A stretch of DNA of 64,000 bases from Pictodentalium vernedei (Eukaryota; Mollusca; Scaphopoda; Dentaliida; Dentaliidae): assembly GCA_031216915.1 (NCBI GenBank), contig CM062292.1, positions 4,088,457 through 4,152,456 of the forward strand. The letters run 5' to 3'. The notes beneath the pieces are model-generated. The model ran no database searches and had not been told where the DNA came from. It worked only from the letters and a program-made list of their open reading frames with translations. Below are positions 11,224 to 22,879 of the stretch, piece after piece (within the stretch, counting starts at the first letter, position 1; each line of letters begins with the position of its first letter). A program made the position numbers and the translations under genes.

Positions 11224-11354
11224 TACTGTGTACTGTCTAAAGAGTCTTTGGTTAAAATTCAGTCAAACATGACCACGTTCGACGTTGCGTGCAGAGCTCG
11301 ATTTAAGTGGGTTCGCATAGCGATTTTCGAATCTATTTTCAAATATAGCTATCA

Positions 11355-11490
11355 ATCTTACATGAGGGAACATATTTCGTCTATGAATTTGTTTTGGCAT
11401 TGCTTTATAATATGGACGATTGAAACTTGAGCACAAACCGCTTTCCAACAGTAAATCTGATAACAAAATATCAGTTGGTTAATGGAATAA
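11355..11490. repeat. Fragment of dispersed repeat R1
   Basis: Near-identical to 7440-7580: GAACATATTTCGT, ATAATATGGACGATTGAAA, CCGCTTTCCAACAGTAAATC, CAGTTGGTTAATGGAATAAA. It is also collinear with the reverse complement of 33610-33740. This is the outer flank of the CR1-like LINE repeat. Confidence 0.65.
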
Positions 11491-11689
11491 ATTAAAAGGA
11501 AATGCTAATCCAAATTTATCCAAGTCATTAAACTGCTATTCAATCTTTAAAATTTAAAACGACCCCTGCCTTCAACAGATTTTTCGACAAAGTGTGCATC
11601 CGGGGAACTCCCAAACGCTATGGGCTTGCAAAACATACCAAGTCGAAGCTTTGAACAGTGCATATCGATGACACAACATTTCAACTCGA

Positions 11690-12150
11690 TTGAAAAGCAA
11701 AATGCCTGCGAATGTCCGAAGTTGATAGGAGTAGGGCTATTGCTCTAATTATGCAGGGCCAGTCACAACGTCTCGTCGCCCAGCAGTCTGATGTTCACGA
11801 GTCAACGATAGCTCGCGCGTTTAGTATGTCGTCTTAGAGCCACATGGAGTCGATGCCCGATCGTTACGGTGCCACGTCAGAATACAGACATACGTCTCTC
11901 TCACCCCTGTAACCGATTTCGGACGGCTATGGAGACGCCGTGTCCGGTTGTAGGTTCTCATTGCTGCCAATAGTTTTCAAGAATATTTAGGAATCGGTAA
12001 CGAGAGTTCAATTTAAAGCCACGACGCAAGTTACAACCAGGCGACGCAAACGTCGATTGCAATGGCTGCGGGCACATGCACCAAATCAATTTCAATTGAC
12101 CCACTGGAGACTGTTATTCACTGATGAGCCAAAATTTAATCTGCAATGAT
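11690..12150 (+). pseudogene. Degraded Tc1-like transposase, N-terminal half
   Basis: From about 11700 the plus strand reads MSEVDRSRAIALIMQGQ, then VAQQSDVHESTIARAF, a paired-type helix-turn-helix typical of Tc1/mariner transposases. After a badly broken stretch it reads LQWLRAHAPNQFQ and LLFTDEPKFNL near 12060-12150; the FTDE carries the first catalytic Asp. Stops and frameshifts lie between. The catalytic domain beyond the first Asp is missing and no inverted repeats are seen. It differs from the family at 18764 and 53113. A decayed DNA transposon. Confidence 0.65.
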
Positions 12151-12510
12151 GAAATAACATCAAAATCCAAACAATGAAATAACCATCCATAACACATTTG
12201 AAATATTTACCACAGAAACAAATTGTGTTTTTGCACAAAATAAGACCTGGCATCATTGTCTTTTCTCGAAGAGCAAATCGGCATTCGATAAAGTTAGTTT
12301 TCCTTACATTATTCGACGATCTAGGAAGATCCAATTTAAAAGCATGTGATTTTAGACAAAACACACAAGACATCATTAAAATTATAATGGGAAGTTTCAT
12401 TTTGTAACTTTTAATATACCATAACAACAGAAAGAGCCAATGTGCTGTTTTTGTTTGTTAAAAGTTTCAAAAGGTAGCCGGTTTTATGGCAAGCTAATTA
12501 GGAGCAGCTA
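12150..12510. other. Stretch with no recognisable feature
   Basis: AT-rich sequence after the Tc1-like fossil. The open frames on both strands overlap each other and resemble nothing known. Confidence 0.4.
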
Positions 12511-12646
12511 TGGAAGGAATAGTGCATGTCTTGGAGTTGACTACGCCCACATAGTGCCCAGTGAGGTGGTGAAGCGGAGAGAACAACACCACCTCACTGG
12601 GCACTACATGGGTGTTGTCAACGACAAGACGTGCAGTAATCCTTAT
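12511..12646. mobile_element. Hairpin element, likely small MITE
   Basis: Arms of about 60 bp: left GGAAGGAATAGTGCATGTC through CACATAGTGCCCAGTGAGG, right the imperfect complement CCTCACTGGGCACTACATGG to GACAAGACGTGCAGTAATCC. The loop is about 20 bp (GAAGCGGAGAGAACAAC). Single copy in the window, non-coding. Confidence 0.6.
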
Positions 12647-13621
12647 ATTATATCGAACACCCATCAAGAAAAACATTTGTCCGATTTATATTTATTTATT
12701 TATATATATATATTTATTGGTGCTTAATGACACATCCGCAACTGAGGCTATCGTGATGTGAAAACGGTAGAAAGTAAACATGACATTTACGACGCGAAAC
12801 AGAGAGAATAAAAGTATGAAATAACTACAATAGAAATGGCAGTGGGGAATGAACAGTAATGAGTGATGATACATGAAATGCGAATACCTTATAAATCAAC
12901 CTGTTGAGTTGAAGACCAGAATGGTGTAGTTTTGAAGAATAAAACAGTTTTAAAATTTATTAAAAAGTTGACTACTTTAAAGAACGAGATAATATTTTAC
13001 GGCTCGTATAATAAAAAAAGATCAAGAGATCCTACAGTGAAATACTGCCATCTTACATGATTAACACCAGTGCAGTGTAAAACAAATGTACTCCTCTGAC
13101 AACACCTGCTGGCACCGAACACACTCTGGTCCCATAACACCCACTAACAAAAAGGAGTGTGTAAATCCTTTTTGTCCAATATGACACCGTGTTAGAATTA
13201 CATGATCTATTCTGCAAAGGTTACCACGACGAGTAGTAATCAAAGATATTTGGTCGGGAACGACGGAGCTTGCTATTTGTCACACCATCCCATCCCGCCT
13301 GCCACACAGATTAGATGTACATCTTGATATATGGTTTTAAATCACTTAAAGGAATTTTAAAATTAGTGATAGGCTTGGTTAAAACCTGTGTTGCTGTACT
13401 GCCTGCCCACGTGTTTCCAGAGATACTCATCTGTCCAGGAAACCAACAAAACATTATATCATATTGATCAGACATAAGCGTATTTAACTTATCACGATGA
13501 GAGGATTATTCTACTTCGAGTTGAGTAAAGCAAGCAAAGGGGAAAGAGAGTCGGAAAATAAATATCGACTTCCTTTCCTTCTCATTTTCTAAGTGTTCAA
13601 GCGCTAGTTGTAAAGAATTAA

Positions 13622-13862
13622 CTGGTAGAGTGCTGGAAGACCATATTTGGGCTTTATTCTGAAGTGCAGGTATTGCAACTTAAAGGCTTCAAATTCGGAG
13701 GCTGTGCATCATATTATCTTTGAAGTGATATTATTTAGTCTGTTAAGATTTGCCTTGCTACAATTTATAGGAGAGTGCCTGTGGGCACTCTCCTATAAAT
13801 TGTAACCAGGCAAGACATGTAAAAACATTTTGGTGGCCAAATAAAATTTAGCACTCTACCAG
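13622..13862. mobile_element. TTAA-flanked MITE, family D, copy 1
   Basis: 241 bp between TTAA at 13618-13621 and 13863-13866. The ends are CTGGTAGAGTGCT and its complement AGCACTCTACCAG. Internally there is a hairpin, ACAATTTATAGGAGAGTGCC with its complement, at about 13760-13802. It splits the RNase H region of the surrounding LINE, so it is younger than the LINE. The TTAA target suggests a piggyBac-like mobiliser, although the ends do not start with CCC. Confidence 0.8.
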
Positions 13863-13868
13863 TTAACT

Positions 13869-14195
13869 TCTGTTGTGAAAATAGAACTTTTGTTCGGTAT
13901 TCTGACTGTAGTGATATAATCACCAGTAACAATAGCCGACGATACCTTGCCAGCATCTTTAGATCCATCTGTATAGATCCTTATAATTGTATTACAGTAC
14001 AGTCGCCATGGAGTGGTCGTAATCTACGCATGGGCAATGATGTACACGCATGCGTTTACCAGTTGTAAAGCTGTAACTTCTGCTGTGAAAATAGAACTTT
14101 TGTTCGGTATTCTGATTGAGGTGATATAATCACCAGTAACAACAACCGACGTCACCTTGCCACCATCTTTAGATACATCGGTATAGATCCTTGTA
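13869..14195 (-). repeat. Duplicated RNase H segment inside the LINE
   Basis: About 120 bp (13869-13990) recurs at 14066-14190. Both copies contain GAAAATAGAACTTTTGTTCGG, GATATAATCACCAGTAACAA and a GATCC/GATAC..GTATAGATCC box encoding the YTDGSKD motif. About 75 bp of unrelated sequence separates them. The copies differ at several positions, so the duplication is old. Confidence 0.7.
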
Positions 14196-15012
14196 TATGT
14201 ACTATACTTGGACTTTATTTCAGCATATTTCTGCTTAAACTCCTAAGAATTTGTTTCAGCCATTTTGGCAGAAACAAGGTCCAAAATAACTAGTATTTTT
14301 GTAAGATGCCAAGGAGGAATATTTGGTTCACGGTTAACTTTTGTCATATCAGACGCAAGTGTGGCAGACTAATATGGGGTTAAATTCCAATTTCCAATGG
14401 AGGAATATATTTATGTGTGGGTTAAAAAAATCAACCATTGGAGGGTCCAAGACACAGTTATAAACAGGGTTTGTTTGATTAGAAAACAGTTTTGAAACAT
14501 ACTGAAGTGACAGTTTAATTCTGCGCTTCTCAACAGAAGGCTCCCCATCTTCAACAAGTATAAAGTCTATTGGTTCCATTGTTCTAAGAGCACCCAAGCT
14601 AATTCTAATACCACTATTATGAATTGCATCAGGTGGCGTGAGGTACGACTTTCTTGCAGAACCATAAACCACACGACCGTATTCTAATTTTGATCTAACA
14701 AGTGTTCAAAACAGATGGAGTAACGTATTTTTTGGTCAGCTCCCAAATCAGTACTACTAATTACTTGTAGAATGTTCCGTGTTTATTTAAATTTAACCTT
14801 CAATTGTTTTATGGGAGAAGTGAAATTCAGTTTCAATGTGAAACAACTAACCTAAGAATTCCAGTTCCTTTACAAACTTTAATGGTACTTCCATCCATTT
14901 TCAACTCCGGATCAATTTGGTGCTTCCGGAGCTTACAGAAATTGACACAGTTAGTTTTGGTTCTTGAAAACCTGCAACCGTTCTGTGTGGTCCCTTTCTG
15001 GATTCTGTTTAA

Positions 15013-15246
15013 CCCTTTACCCAACGCAGACGTTATCAAAATTTATTATTTTAAATATAAGTTTTTAAAATTTTTCAAAAAGTTTCAACAAAACCATATC
15101 ATGTGACCCCTCATTGGAACGAGCTCACTGAGCTCGTTCCAATGAGAGGTCACATGATATGGTTTTGTTGAAATATTTTGAAAAATTAAATTTTTTCAAT
15201 TGCTCAATTTACGTGGGCGGCTGCGGGCGATTCGTTGGGTAAAGGG
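15013..15246. mobile_element. piggyBac-type MITE, family C, copy 3
   Basis: TTAA flanks at 15009-15012 and 15247-15250, ends CCCTTTACCCAACGCAGACG and CGTTGGGTAAAGGG. The central palindrome is TGACCCCTCATTGGAACGAG with its complement. It is inserted in the RT region of the I/Nimb LINE. Confidence 0.88.
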
Positions 15247-15484
15247 TTAAAAACAGCTGAAGTTTGTGATCGATGTCATTCATACTTTTACTGCTATAGG
15301 AGATAAAAAGTAATCAATATACAATGAAACATCTACTGTATTCTCAGCTGCTTCGAGGATGCTATTAATTGTCACAGTAAAAGGGTAAGAGATGAAAATA
15401 ATACCCCCAGGAACCAATATTTCTTGCTTTTAGGGATAAGATAACGTAGATCCAACACGAACTTGAAATTTATTTTCTATAAAA

Positions 15485-15640
15485 GAGGCATACACCATCT
15501 CAACCACATGTTAAAAAAAATATTTTAAAACCCCATACTTCCTCGTTGTGTCGTAAGATTTCCACGAACCAAAGAATATCGCGACCAGTGTTCTTTTCTG
15601 GCGACGGCATTTCTTATAAACGTTTAAAGCCTAATCAAAT
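15485..15640. repeat. Dispersed repeat R4, copy 1
   Basis: Similar to 34005-34130: CATACACCATCTCAACC, a run of A, CCATACTTCC..GTTGTGTCGTA and GGCATTTCTTATAAACG. It interrupts the RT-coding part of the LINE. Family unknown. Confidence 0.5.
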
Positions 15641-15823
15641 GATCCACCGTGCTTCTCTGGCTCCTGAAAATACACTAGACATTCGCAAGTAGATTGTGTG
15701 ATTCCAAAAACGCGACAAGTCGATCATTGGCCATCCTTTCTATGGTTTTATACAGACAACTTGTCAGTGCAATATGTCTGTAATTATTTGGGTTGCTGTG
15801 TTCTTTATCAGGGTTAGGAATGG

Positions 15824-16440
15824 GATTTATTATAGCTTTTCGCCAGGAGGGTTGGCCGTCACCTATATGTCACTGAAAATTGATAATAAACGTTCGAGTG
15901 AATTTTGAGGCAGATATTTTAAAAGTAGATAGTGAATTTCATCCAGTCCAGTGGATTGTATCTTTTCCTCTGTGTGAAGAGTTGTTTAAATCTTTCATAG
16001 AGAAAGCTTCATTGTAAACTTCTTAGTTGTCTGAGATAAATGTGAATGGGAGTTATTATAGCCTTTCGCCAAATGGTGGACACTGTCCAGTCACACATAT
16101 GTCATTGAAAATCGATAGAAAAAGTTAGAGAGAATTTTAAGGCAGATATTTTAAAAGTTGATAGAGAATTTCATTGGTTCCAGTGGTTGTATCGTTTGCT
16201 CTGTGTAAGGAGTTATTTAATTCTTCCAGAGACAAATGTTCATTGTAATCTTCTAAGCTGTGAGAGGTAAAATTGAATGGCAGTTATTACAGCTTTTAGC
16301 CAGGAGGGTAGACACTGGCTATATGAATTACGTCGGGACCAGTGGCTGTACCCCTTGCTCTGTGTGAAGAGTTATTTAATTTTTCCATAGAGAGAGGTTC
16401 ATTGTAATCTAAGTCGTTAGAGGTAAATTTGATCTCTAGT
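15824..16440 (-). repeat. RT segment in three diverged tandem copies
   Basis: Starts at about 15824, 16045 and 16275. Each copy runs from ATTATAGCTTTTCGCC through AAGGCAGATATTTTAAAAG, TGTATC.TTTGCTCTGTGTG and GTTCATTGTAATCTTC to the next start. The third copy lacks about 60 bp in its middle. Read on the minus strand this is the WRKAIINPIPN part of the RT domain. The copies differ by more than sequencing error would give, so the expansion is old. Confidence 0.75.
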
Positions 16441-16599
16441 TTTTCATGCTGTTTTTTTTTTCAATTTTAATGAATTATGGATTACAATTTTCAGACGACG
16501 GATGTTCAGAAAACGTTGAGGTAAATTTGTCCGATATTTCATTATTCCATGTACTTAGAGTGTTGTTGCTGTTGAGGTTCTGTACATTGGATTTTGTTT

Positions 16600-17235
16600 C
16601 TTTACCTTTAAATAATTACATTGTTAATGTAGTTATACGTTTTGGGTCCAAATACTCAATTCCCATTGGTCAGCTGGATGAAAACGTCATGACCAAATGT
16701 AATTCATTTTCCAATGAATACATTTGGTCGAACTTTGACCCGCATTTACGGAAGAGCGTAATTGACAGAATGTAATTCGGGCGGTGTTTGGGCGGGTTTT
16801 TAACTTTTAGCGCCTCTCGCAGTGATCAACTCCGCTGCTGTTTCTTTGGTGACATTTCCCAACTGTTGCATAAAGCCCGTTACTAAAATACTCGTTTCCA
16901 TTTCTAAAGTTGTGAAAATTAAAGCTTATTTGCCTTTGGGATATCATTTAGAAGGAACCGGCTCTCAACTCAAGAGTTGTGCGCTTTGTCTTTTGTGTGA
17001 GGGTGGTTTTTCGCCTCGTTCGTTCGTACATGTTTTATTTCGTCTTTCTGCTTTGTTGTTTGGTAAAAAGTAGTTTAAACAGTTACGGGATGTAATTATA
17101 AGAATTGAATGCAATTTTTATAATCTTTATTGGAGCATGAACGCGTGGGAATGGGATTCATACATAATTTGTACCCATTCCCCCACGTTCATCCTCCAAT
17201 AAAGATCATAAAAATTGCATTCAATTCTTAATTTA
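16600..17235. other. Block inserted in the LINE, with two hairpins
   Basis: This stretch shows no LINE similarity although LINE endonuclease lies on one side and RT on the other. It contains a short palindrome, GACCAAATGTAATTCATT with its complement, at 16687-16733. It also has a strong one at 17096-17230 with arms AAGAATTGAATGCAATTTTT and TTTATTGGAGCATGAACG. It is probably one or two MITEs. Confidence 0.5.
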
Positions 17236-18611
17236 ATAAGTGTTTTTCTTTTTTGTTTTATAAGTCGTATCGTTTTCACCTGATTTATACGTAGTTTGCA
17301 CATGTTTGGTTAAACGTTTTAGGAAGACTTGGGTGTGCAATATCAAGCAGTACGTCAGTGAAAGGTTATAATTGGTCGACACTGTCTTGAAATGTTTCCT
17401 ATGTGAGCCGATCGGAACAAATTGCTGAGAATGTGACCCAATTTGCTTTTTTTTAAAATTCCACTGGGGCTCCAAATTAGCGTCCACAGGAATCACGCTT
17501 TCCAACACAATTGGAAAGTGGTCACTCCCGAATACATCATCTTCAACTGTCAAAGAAAAACCAAGGAAGACTGAAGACATGCAACTGTAAGGTCGGCTGA
17601 CGTGTAAGAAACAGTTGAGCGGTGCGAATAAGTGTCTGAACAATCATTCAACAAGCACAAGTCACATTTTGAAATGAGCTCCTCTACTGCTTCCCTTTGA
17701 GGTCTTCTCAGCTGCAGGAGTCAACAAGTTGTTCCATGTCATTCAGATGAAGGGTCTTATTTGGTGAAATGTAAATAGAACATAATGTGACTGTCGTGTC
17801 TAGAGTTAGGCGTTCCGCAATAGCCTGTTAATTTGAAAGAAGTAAAGAAACAGGACTGTGAATAATGCGGTTTCTGACTGGCAGTCCAAGCATCTTACGA
17901 AGTAGAGCGCTTAAAAGCTGAATGATCTTGCCCGTAAGGTTTCCGCAAGAGTATTTACTGCAAGCACAATGCAGAAGGTTTTTATATTTTGACTCAGACG
18001 GCCCAGGTAATTAAAATTCGCTCTAAAACCTCGGCATTGTAATTTCTGTTTATCACTTTTTTCAATTTTCGTTCTGGTTTGTTTTGTTTATTTTGTTCAT
18101 TTTTGTGTTCAAATGATAAATTTATGCCAGGTATGGATGCTACAATGTGTTGGCCTCTTTGAAACTAATATTTTTTACACATTTTGTTTTTTAAATTAAC
18201 TTTTCGTTCTTCTATACTAGGCAATCTTTTGATGATGCAACGTGATTGCATTGGCAGTTACAACACTGTAAAGAATATATGCTTGGGTCTTGATGTTGTT
18301 GACCACATTTGAAACGTTTATTTTTCTCCCCAGCAATTGTTCTTACTATGGCCACATTTTTGAAAACTGAAACGCCGAAGTGGGCTTGCGATACACATGT
18401 CCACTTTGGTTTTCATGTAACCTATTTTAATTGATCGTGGCAGTTGCAATTGCTGATTCATCCATACTTGCCAGTTCTTTTGTCAGCGCAATGCCCTTAC
18501 TAAAGTTTAGAGTTTTATGAGAGAAAACATTTACCTTGATGTTAACAAGTTTATCGATTTTCAATAGAGTTTTGGCTTCCATTTGCCTTTTACATTCTAT
18601 CAATAATGCAG

Positions 18612-18757
18612 GCGGGGGGCGCGGTGGCGCCGCGGTAACCGGTTCTCGTCAGATCACCGAAGTTAAGCAACGTCGAGCGCGGTTAATAGTTGGATGGGTG
18701 ACCATTTCAGCGACTGATTCGTGCTCCCGCGTTGTGTCCTTGGGCTAGGCACTTAAC
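18612..18757 (+). mobile_element. 5S-SINE, 3'-truncated copy
   Basis: A GCGGTAACCGGTTCTCGTCAG..ACCGAAGTTAAGCAACG head followed by GGATGGGTGACC. This matches the 3' two thirds of 5S rRNA, including the box A-like AAGTTAAGCAACG and box C-like segments used by RNA polymerase III. The copy ends at GGCACTTAACCCC, where Tc1 transposase sequence begins. A real 5S gene is excluded because the 5' third is not 5S and a SINE body follows. Confidence 0.8.
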
Positions 18758-18763
18758 CCCTGA

Positions 18764-19880
18764 ATATGGCAAATGCAGATGTAAGAAGACATTTGTCTGA
18801 AGCAGAAATGTGGCGGGCTGTAGGGATGGTGGAGCAAGGGGCTACCCAGCGTCAGGTTGGTGAAGCCCTTGGTGTGCACCATACGGTGATCACCAGAGCC
18901 TGGGCAAGATTTCAGCAGTATGGAACACCAGTAAGACGACATGGTGGTGGCAGAGAGAGGGCAGCATCTGCAGCTGAGACCGGTTTTTGATCATTCAGGC
19001 CCGTAGGAATCGCTTTGCCACAGCACTCCAGCTTCGCAGTAACCTTCAGAATGGATCCGAGGTAAATGTTTCGACGCAGACTATACAGGCAAGGTTGCAC
19101 GAAGGTGGTCTCAGATCGAGAAGACAATGTATTCGCATTCCGCTGTTCCAGAACCACCGCCAGGCACGATATGAATGGGCCATGCACCACGTTTGATGAA
19201 CTAGAGAAGATTGGCGACCTGTCCTTTTACCGATGAGTCAAGGTACTGCCTAAACCACACAGTTAGGCGTTGTAGGGTATGGAGAAGACCTGGATAGCGA
19301 TTTCATGCAGCCAACATTGCTGAGCATGACCGCTATGGTACAGGGTCAATCATGGTCTGGGGCGGCATCAGCTGGGATGGACTACAGAGCTATGTGTCCT
19401 TGAACGCGGTACATTGACTGTACAATGGTATAGTGCTGAGATCCTGGATGTGCACGTCAGATTGTATGCAGGTGGAGTGAGTGATAGATTTATTCTGATG
19501 GACGATAATGCCCGCCCTCATGTTGACCATGCTGTTAGGCAGTACCGCCAGAGGGAGGGGATTGAGCGTATGGACTGGCCAGCAAGATCCCCTGACCTGA
19601 ATCCAATCGAACATGTCTGAAATGTGTTGCAGCTTGCAATTTCAGCCCATCCAGTCCAGCCAAAAAGTGTCAAGGATCTTGGTGCCATGCTGATCCAAGA
19701 ATGGAACAACATCCCACAAAGGACCATCAGGAACCTGATTGGGAGCACGAGAAGGCGTTGTCAAGCTGTAATTAACAGTAAAGGGTCACATACTCGATAT
19801 TTAACCCATACCAGTTCGCTCCGTCAACTTTTTGGCATATTGAAAAATTTTCTCTTTACCAATAATATCCATTTTACACA
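18764..19880 (+). pseudogene. Tc1-like transposase, internal copy without ends
   Basis: About 80-90% similar by eye to the element at 53113-54690, from GAATATGGCAAATGCA to ACCAATAATATC. The N-terminal helix-turn-helix region reads open at 18766-18990 (MANADVRRHLSEAEMWRAVG). The catalytic half is at 19414-19620 with DDNARPH and PDLNPIEHV, giving a DD34E arrangement. Stops and frameshifts separate the parts. The inverted repeats seen at 53113 and 54690 are absent, so both ends were lost. The left edge coincides with the end of the 5S-SINE. Confidence 0.8.
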
Positions 19881-20502
19881 GACGGACCACCATGAATTTA
19901 AAAGGTTAATGTGTACTAAGATGATGAAATGGGCATACCATCTAACCAGACACGAGAGGGTGCAAAAATGAGGGGCCACTGCTATGCAGAAGAAGAAAGC
20001 AAGCCCATTGAATCTTCGGCATCTGTACCAGACAGATTAAAGCATAAGGTAATGGGCACCAATACCCCACATATAGAAAAGGCGGTTGATCGAACATCAG
20101 AGTAATCGAACATTCTAACAGAAGAACTACGTCTTGGTGGAATCCAAACAATTGCAAGAACGTTCAGTCAACAGCTATCCGAATGAATAAACTGCTTCGG
20201 AACTGAACAGATCTATGCACATACTGAAACTAAAAACGAAAATGAGAAGATACTTCAAAACAATTATATCATGCAAAAACAGTGTATTCTACAGCCAAGC
20301 TTCACAATATAAAGAACCAATGGTGACAACGGAGAAAACAAACTGAATGAAGTTTAAACAGAACAAAATCGATGAGAATTGGACACAAGGAAGATCGACG
20401 TTCGAAATGAACAGATCAAAGGGTAAAGAGAATGAATATCAAGGCCAAAGAGAAAAAACCCAGAACAAATACGGAGCTTTACATCCATCTTTGAACTATG
20501 TA
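19881..20502. other. Stretch with no recognisable feature
   Basis: A-rich sequence between the Tc1 fossil and a MITE. I see no domain, repeat or terminus. Confidence 0.4.
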
Positions 20503-20816
20503 CAGTTAAAACTAGAAGTCCTGTCACGAATAGTGCGCTTATCTAGGCTTAATTGCGCGTTGAAATTGCGCGCAATTGCCATATCGAATGGCATCCAAAG
20601 CACGGCAGGTTCTCTTGGTTACTCATAGCAAACACATGCAATGTTTCTGCCAATGGACCTCCGGGTTACCCGGAGGTCCATTGGCTGAAACATTGCTTGT
20701 GCACAGGCCATATGTACAGAATTTGATAGCTTTACTTGGGCCATAACGCGCATATTAACGCGCATATCAACGTGCTGTTTGTGCGCATTTCATGACAGGA
20801 CTTCTAGTTTTAACTG
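20503..20816. mobile_element. TA-flanked MITE, family A, copy 3
   Basis: 314 bp, TA at 20501-20502 and 20817-20818, ends CAGTTAAAACTAGAAGTCC and complement. It keeps the orientation and hairpin of the 7612 copy and differs from it at few positions, so it is relatively young. Confidence 0.9.
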
Positions 20817-21004
20817 TACTGAAGAAACATTTGAACTGAAACGAATTATTGTTGTTCCTTATTGGGAAGGGGAGGGTGGGGGGGATGCGGATAATCTCGA
20901 GAGGTTATTTGGTATTCGTATTTTACAAAGGATATAACTGTCCATAAGTACATGCTGGTGGAATCTGCTTGGGTGATGGAGGATGTCAGCAACAGAGATG
21001 GATA

Positions 21005-22870
21005 ATACGCCTGTTTATTAATTAATTAATTTATTTATTTATTTAATGATTGGTGGTTTTCGACACATCAGCTACCAAGGCTATATTGTGGCGATGTTAA
21101 GTAGGTTTTCTAAAATATGCATGTATCTTGCATGAAATGAATAAAAACCAAGTTGATAAAATACAAAGAGTAAAACTAAGGAGTAAATACTGTAATGAGA
21201 AAATTAGACCAGTTTTTTAAAGATTACTATGTAAATCAACCTGTTGAATACCTATGAGATGACAAGAATTTAAAAGAATAAAAGCAATTTAAAATGTATT
21301 AAAAAAGTTAATTTTCTTGATGAATGAGATAATTTTATGCTGTTTTTTATTGTAAAATTGGTATCGAAGAGGCACAACATTAAAATACTGCCGTCTGACA
21401 AGATTAACATGTGTGCAGTGCAAAAGAAAGTGCTCCACTGTCAACCCCTGCTGACAAGGAACCCATTCTGGTCGCATATTACCCTCTAACAAAAAGGAAT
21501 GTGTTAACCGTGTATGACCAATATGACATCGCGACAGAATAATGTGATCTTTCCTACAAAGTTTACTAGACTGATACTTATCAGTAATAGTACAGTACGT
21601 GGAGAGTGTATTATCACTAAATCACCCGCAGAGTGGAGATTCCACCCAAGCAATAATTGCAAATTTGTTGCAAAACATAACCAGCACAAGCAAAGTTTTA
21701 GCCAATGGCCCTCCAAGTTAAACCCGGAGGTCCATTGGCTGAAACATTGCTTGTGTTTTTTGTCGATATGTACACAATTTGAAAGTTATAGCTTGGGTGA
21801 CAACTCCACTCTGCGGGTGATTTATTTACAATCCACTCTCCACGTACTGTAGTTCGGAAACGACGGAGCTTGTCATATATTGATCCATCTCATTCCGCCT
21901 GCCAAGCAGATTTGGGGTACTTACAGATTTGTGGTTTAAAATCAGTAAAATGAATTTTAAAGTCAATGAGAGACTTTGTTAATGTCTGTGTTGCCGGATA
22001 CCTGAACATTTTGGTATCTCTGGTGTTACCGGAGATACCAAAACGCCCAGGTAACCGGCAAAACACGATATCATATCGGTCAGGCATGAGGGTAGTAAAC
22101 TTTTCACGAAGTTCCAAAATCAGAAAGTTCTTCAATTTGGGGCTCAGTGAAGCTAGCAATGGAGAAAGAGGGTCGGGAAATACAATCGACGTTCTTTCCT
22201 ACACATTCTCTGTGTTGAAGTGCTTGTTGTAAAGCTTTAACTTCAGATGTGAAAATTGAACTTGTATTTCATATTCTGATTGAGATGGCCTGATGACCAG
22301 TAACAACAGCTGACGATACTGTGTCACCATCTTTAGATGCATCTGTATACCTCCATTTATATGCACTCCGTTTGGACTTTATTTCGGCACTCCTTTGTTT
22401 AAACGCCAGAGAGTTTGTCTCAGATTTTTTGGAGGATGCAAGGTCCAAAATGACGGTTGGTTTCCTTACATGTCAAAGAGGAATGCGTGGCTCGCAGTTC
22501 TCTTCTGTCGAATCATATTCAAGTGGTGCACGATTCCATACGGTTTAATTCTAATTCCCAATGGATGAATATGTTTCTGGACGATCATGCCTATTATTTG
22601 AAAAATTAGGATTTGGAGAAATTCGAACCCATTTCTGTAGTTGTTTGGTGTTTTTCAGTGATTCGGATTGGACTATTGGATCTGTTTGGATAATTAGATT
22701 CACACTTATACACCCTAATGCGCAGTGTGTAACTACTATAGCCTTAGTTTGTGCGTTTGCCAAGTCCGTTTTCGTATTTTGATTGTCGTGTCTATTGGAG
22801 TAATTGTAACCGAGGATTCTGGGTAATTAGATTTACCTCTTATCCAATCTAACGCACCCTGCTTCGAGCA
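21005..22870 (-). mobile_element. I/Nimb-like LINE, second copy, 5'-truncated
   Basis: Same family as 12685-18600. The TTTA-rich 3' tract is at 21005-21050 and the ACCAAGGCTATATTGTGGCG tail matches that of the first copy. On the minus strand there is a tail domain with ECPxC-like spacing (VPCQQGLTVEHFLLHC at 21440-21390), then RNase H with YTDASKDGDT near 22350-22320, then the RRIPL-like linker up to about 22560. RT, endonuclease and ORF1 are missing. MITE B (21593-21849) lies inside. Several stops and frameshifts are present. Confidence 0.75.
21593..21849. mobile_element. TA-flanked MITE, family B, copy 2
   Basis: 257 bp, TA at 21591-21592 and 21850-21851, ends CAGTACGTGGAGAGTG and complement. 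It is nested in the LINE tail, after ACTTATCAGTAATAG and before GTTCGGAAACGACGG, and so is younger than the LINE. Confidence 0.88.
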
Positions 22871-22879
22871 TATCCCCGT

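Larger units (their letters stand above)
12685..18600 (-). mobile_element. I/Nimb-like LINE, old, rearranged and nested
   Basis: On the minus strand the order is ORF1 (zinc knuckle near 18320-18240), APE endonuclease (17830-17500; GSDHFPIVLE near 17530-17497), reverse transcriptase (about 16440-14810; PNPDKEHSNPNNYRHIALTS near 15815-15760), the VYGSARKSYL and RRIKLSLQYV linker (14670-14500), RNase H (IYTDGSKDAG near 13985-13955) and a tail with LCRIDHVILTRCHIGQKGF (13240-13060). The 3' end is a TTTA-rich tract near 12690-12720. An RNase H domain after the RT is characteristic of the I/Nimb group. Stops and frameshifts are frequent and it is surely dead. MITEs at 13622-13862 and 15013-15246, a dispersed repeat at 15485-15640 and a hairpin block at 16600-17235 interrupt it. 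Confidence 0.8.

Noticed and set aside
18612-18757. Functional 5S rRNA gene
   Set aside because: Only the 3' two thirds resemble 5S, and the fuller copy at 62550 continues into a SINE body with an A-rich tail.
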